64,000 bases of DNA, from positions 1 through 64,000 of the forward strand of contig JAEWVR010000015.1 in assembly GCA_023459055.1 (NCBI GenBank). Reading direction: 5' to 3'. The notes beneath the pieces were generated by a model that was given only the letters and a program-made list of their open reading frames with translations, did no database searches and was not told the DNA's origin. Positions 63,201 to 64,000 of the stretch are shown here, in pieces; position 1 is the first letter of the stretch, and each line of letters opens with the position of its first letter. The DNA is from Fibrobacterota bacterium. Its GTDB lineage: Bacteria > Fibrobacterota > Chitinivibrionia > Chitinivibrionales > Chitinispirillaceae. Made by a program: the position numbers and the translations under genes.

Positions 63201-64000
63201 GAGCATAAGGGAATTTCCACCCAGATCAATAAAACTGTCATCAGGTGTACAATTACTTATTCCAAGCACCGAATGCCATGCATCAGATACGATTTTGTAA
63301 ATTTGATCCCGTGATGCTATATCTATTATTTGCGGAACAGATTCTGTATGATGTTTATTTACGAGAGTCCCTTCTGTAACTGGAACAGAGGTACTATTGA
63401 CTATTACATCTGATGAGGTGTTGCACTCCTGACCGCAATACTCAATCCAGTGGCGCTCACGCTGGAATTGGTATGATGGAAGTGGAATCCTGTTTGGTAC
63501 TTCTGTATGGTAAAATTGCATCCAGTCAATGGTTAATCCTGATGACCACAGTTTACCGATTGCATCAACAAAAAGGAAACAGTCGCTTGTCTTCTGATTT
63601 ACCTGAGGCAGCGATTGAATTGTAATAGCAGATTCGGGTCCTGGAAAATGCATTTGAATAAGTGTTGAAAGTGTATTTCCAGGACCTATTTCTATAAAAA
63701 CAGGATTTTTTTGCTTTGATAATTCGGTGATACCATCAGAAAATCTTACTGTATTTCTAAGCTGATCTGCCCAATAACTGCTATCTGTGCATTGAATATC
63801 GGTAATCCAGGTCCCACTTACATTTGATATGAAAGGAATGGTTGGTTTGCATAGAGTAATATTGTCAAGATACTCTCTGAATTCCATTGCAGCTTTGTCC
63901 ATTAATGGTGAATGGAATGCATGAGATGTCTTAAGCAAACCGCACCTGATATTCTTTTTCTTCATAGACTCAATAAATGATGTAATTTCTGAAACAGGAC
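57276..64000 (-). CDS. Hybrid PKS-NRPS megasynthase, 3' part (partial)
   Basis: The reading frame stays open past the right edge, so about 2240 residues of a longer protein are seen. Domain order from the N-side: C-terminal part of an acyltransferase (TSHAFHSPLM near 63920, PSYQFQRERHWIE); carrier (DLGGNSL, ~63215); condensation with HHIISDGW (~62620); adenylation (YTSGSTGTPKG ~61190, YGPTETT, YRTGDLV, GRTDHQVKIRGYR); carrier (DLGGHSL, ~60030); a second condensation-like domain in which HHxxxDG reads HSSMIDN (~59295); carrier (LGGDSL, ~58285); and thioesterase (GYSFGG, ~57845). The adenylation pocket reads roughly DILQLGMIWK, glycine-like by published codes. It makes a ketide-peptide; the product is unknown. 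It converges on the beta-helix gene with a 4-bp gap. Confidence 0.93.
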   Translation of the reverse strand, partial: PVSEITSFIESMKKKNIRCGLLKTSHAFHSPLMDKAAMEFREYLDNITLCKPTIPFISNVSGTWITDIQCTDSSYWADQLRNTVRFSDGITELSKQKNPVFIEIGPGNTLSTLIQMHFPGPESAITIQSLPQVNQKTSDCFLFVDAIGKLWSSGLTIDWMQFYHTEVPNRIPLPSYQFQRERHWIEYCGQECNTSSDVIVNSTSVPVTEGTLVNKHHTESVPQIIDIASRDQIYKIVSDAWHSVLGISNCTPDDSFIDLGGNSLMLTQVVARINERLPYILHMSFLMGSYTINEQVEHLLEFGRSNPDSISQTVNEPIQHTEVNTLSPAQKRLWYLCQLNRHTPAFNLTHTFRLKGILNIPRLENAVNAIIQRHPSLRSTFLDVNGIPAVNLSDSITVSLSAVNCISTDNSHSEKQAAEHIKNEAAVLYDLEQGPLFKCGLYRVSNSEHIFVFYIHHIISDGWSMAIILKELSALYNLSQDKHHAVLEPLKINYFDYAAYMNRIEDRPLNDTDVAFWKDYFKTGLPILSLPTDFQRPKTLKFTAKLLTFTLPPELMRKITAYAGAKKITPFSILLSVYGLMLHRNARQERIIIGCPIAGRNRVEFESLIGLFLNMLPFNIRFDSDMTIENLANETYQNTMQVFAHQNIQFGKLVELLQPERHLNVNHVFQTMFSYNNYLFSANTTGEVIFEPEKSDRGSSEYDLSLYMWSSDDTLHGAFEYSDELFLESTIEGFRSQFQTLLEAAIANPLLPISKAPVFTNSQLKELLEQKYSTTCDVPSNETLISLFDKSFNNYRSSVAITDGMTKITYSELYNLSCKICNGLLSAGVSCGTVVGIHMSRSVNIIPVLLGVLRAGATYIPLDPAFPEDRIDFIVNDAEIKYIVADLKNGKRFTENEKFKVLTHDDTVSDFTLCTNSSDSNYCNEDSIAYILYTSGSTGTPKGVEIQHKALTNFLLSMLKRPGISNSDNLLSVTSISFDISGLEFFLPLLAGAKITLTDNATAADAFELRRILERSEITIMQATPTTWRMLLESGWTNGENLKILCGGEALSRELADRLLSTGAELWNMYGPTETTIWSSICRVTNADTEPDIGFPIDNTQFFFLDEALQEVPRGVIAELCIGGSGLAKGYHKRPDLTNKKFVYINIDGSEIRVYRTGDLVRVKADGKIEFLGRTDHQVKIRGYRIELDEIGTVLNRHHSVAQAIVSTFEKSSIKDLVAYIRPQPGNKIDTTAIREFLGKQLPSYMVPATFLIIDEFPLTPNGKIDRKRLPKPDLSDHSTNADLISKTTPRDSLEVTLVKIWERFIEKEIKSIDDNYFDLGGHSLLAVQIFNELHKEFNLQLPLAVLIEYPTVRAFATYLRELLHLPEYKEINTSQEPAGKPKVSTPVHNLQIGYNIHGQPVWLTTSDNPGNSVVPVFETEKLPDNPFSVREKVLPSIPSQEEIWKLLQTNPEVNSAFNIAISINIQGKINTDAFDNAIQGLSVIHEILRAHFTHNGKKIIIKQDMQIPVSRCIIDSVNDDDRTAKINSSEIDEIKNIFDINNGPLFRVAIISSTNNNHTIILVAHSSMIDNWSLAVLKDDLISLYLSFAAINPPCSLPQYQYGDFSQHCMKPEVISQRQTSIMYWHYRLALPPLPYPPKPIFYEKQQNSLQYSSNSFIITRAFNADIFHKINAFAKNNCVTVFAVLLAGLSKQIQRHTGTDDITIGVPFATQCAYTMTTTTGKFDSLLPVRIQSGKCNNFIELCHHCHKSLFTDYSNAFAGIEDLRMELGFSQFKAHSLVAARCSYVRLNNNRQSEELQYSTRYITHQCTTANLEISFYENSDSIEITAIGNSCLTEQLWITSFVNDLEKQFDLDCMAVSDIVKHEKTFSAPANKEETILLEIWKRLFDNIAIETNVSFFALGGDSLSAFSMLDEVNRYFKVTLQPSILTTYSTISTLATHIQSLVKSSDSVPETAEPLAKKSTWNTVVPFNREGELPPFFCVSGLGGNPMIFLHLSKLLGKNQPFYALQFRGVDGIMTPHNRVEDMAEEFLNDIRKVHPEGPYYLGGYSFGGLVAYEIIQRLLKNGDSVGGLVLIDTFIPHFSKLTLKKKLLTRLSNLIPTGSGYNIKKFSHRLRSHILQVKTQPDLSNTFKNRFDLVASCNHQAGVNYKPLQMKANVVFVKSALPVPPDRYGHKLPFHSINEWGNLIPSDLLDLRYTQAHHYEILVEPNLSETAKNISAGLTALRNRYNRNETVKAS

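Overview
The window reads like a chromosome segment of a Fibrobacterota-type bacterium (Chitinispirillia/Chitinivibrionia-like). The pointers are a TIGR02147-family protein coupled to a lipoprotein, a GH5 cellulase and other secreted proteins with type IX-like C-terminal tails, and a PEP-CTERM protein. No rRNA or other phylogenetic marker is present, so this assignment is an inference.

Left end (1-4005): the right part of an integrated island. It holds an AT-rich 23/24-bp tandem array, a two-gene SIR2-HerA antiphage operon on the minus strand, a terminator, and a 3' fragment of a tRNA-Leu(CAA) gene that looks like an attachment-site scar. No integrase is visible, so the rest of the island should lie to the left of the window.

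4006-26207: mostly ordinary chromosome. It carries a small lipoprotein, a thioredoxin-CcdA redox fusion, a PEP-CTERM protein behind a sigma-54-type promoter, a CDGSH iron-sulfur protein, the TIGR02147/lipoprotein pair, a ConA-like secreted protein, a glycosyltransferase, a truncated SGNH esterase remnant, the GH5 cellulase with two palindromic operators, RecD, a flavodiiron protein, a TIGR03960-type radical SAM protein, an NHL beta-propeller, a polyprenol/diacylglycerol kinase-like protein, a PHP-type lipoprotein and a hybrid histidine kinase. A short MITE-like element has split a terminator at about 11.7-11.9 kb.

27068-51327: a large exopolysaccharide locus in two convergent arms that meet at 40758-40763. 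The plus arm has export (Wza-like), chain length (Wzz/Wzc-like with a degenerate kinase), priming transferase, flippase, polymerase, glycosyltransferases and a WbsX protein. The minus arm has glycosyltransferases, acyltransferases and a radical SAM/SPASM protein. Three separate pairs of an FrhB-like iron-sulfur flavoprotein and a polysaccharide pyruvyl transferase occur in the locus; this pairing is the most interesting poorly described system here.

51328-64000: a gene-poor stretch with a type IX sorting-tail remnant, a giant secreted beta-helix protein that looks chimeric, and, convergent with it, the 3' part of a hybrid PKS-NRPS gene. The visible order is AT-ACP-C-A-PCP-C*-PCP-TE; the gene runs off the right edge.
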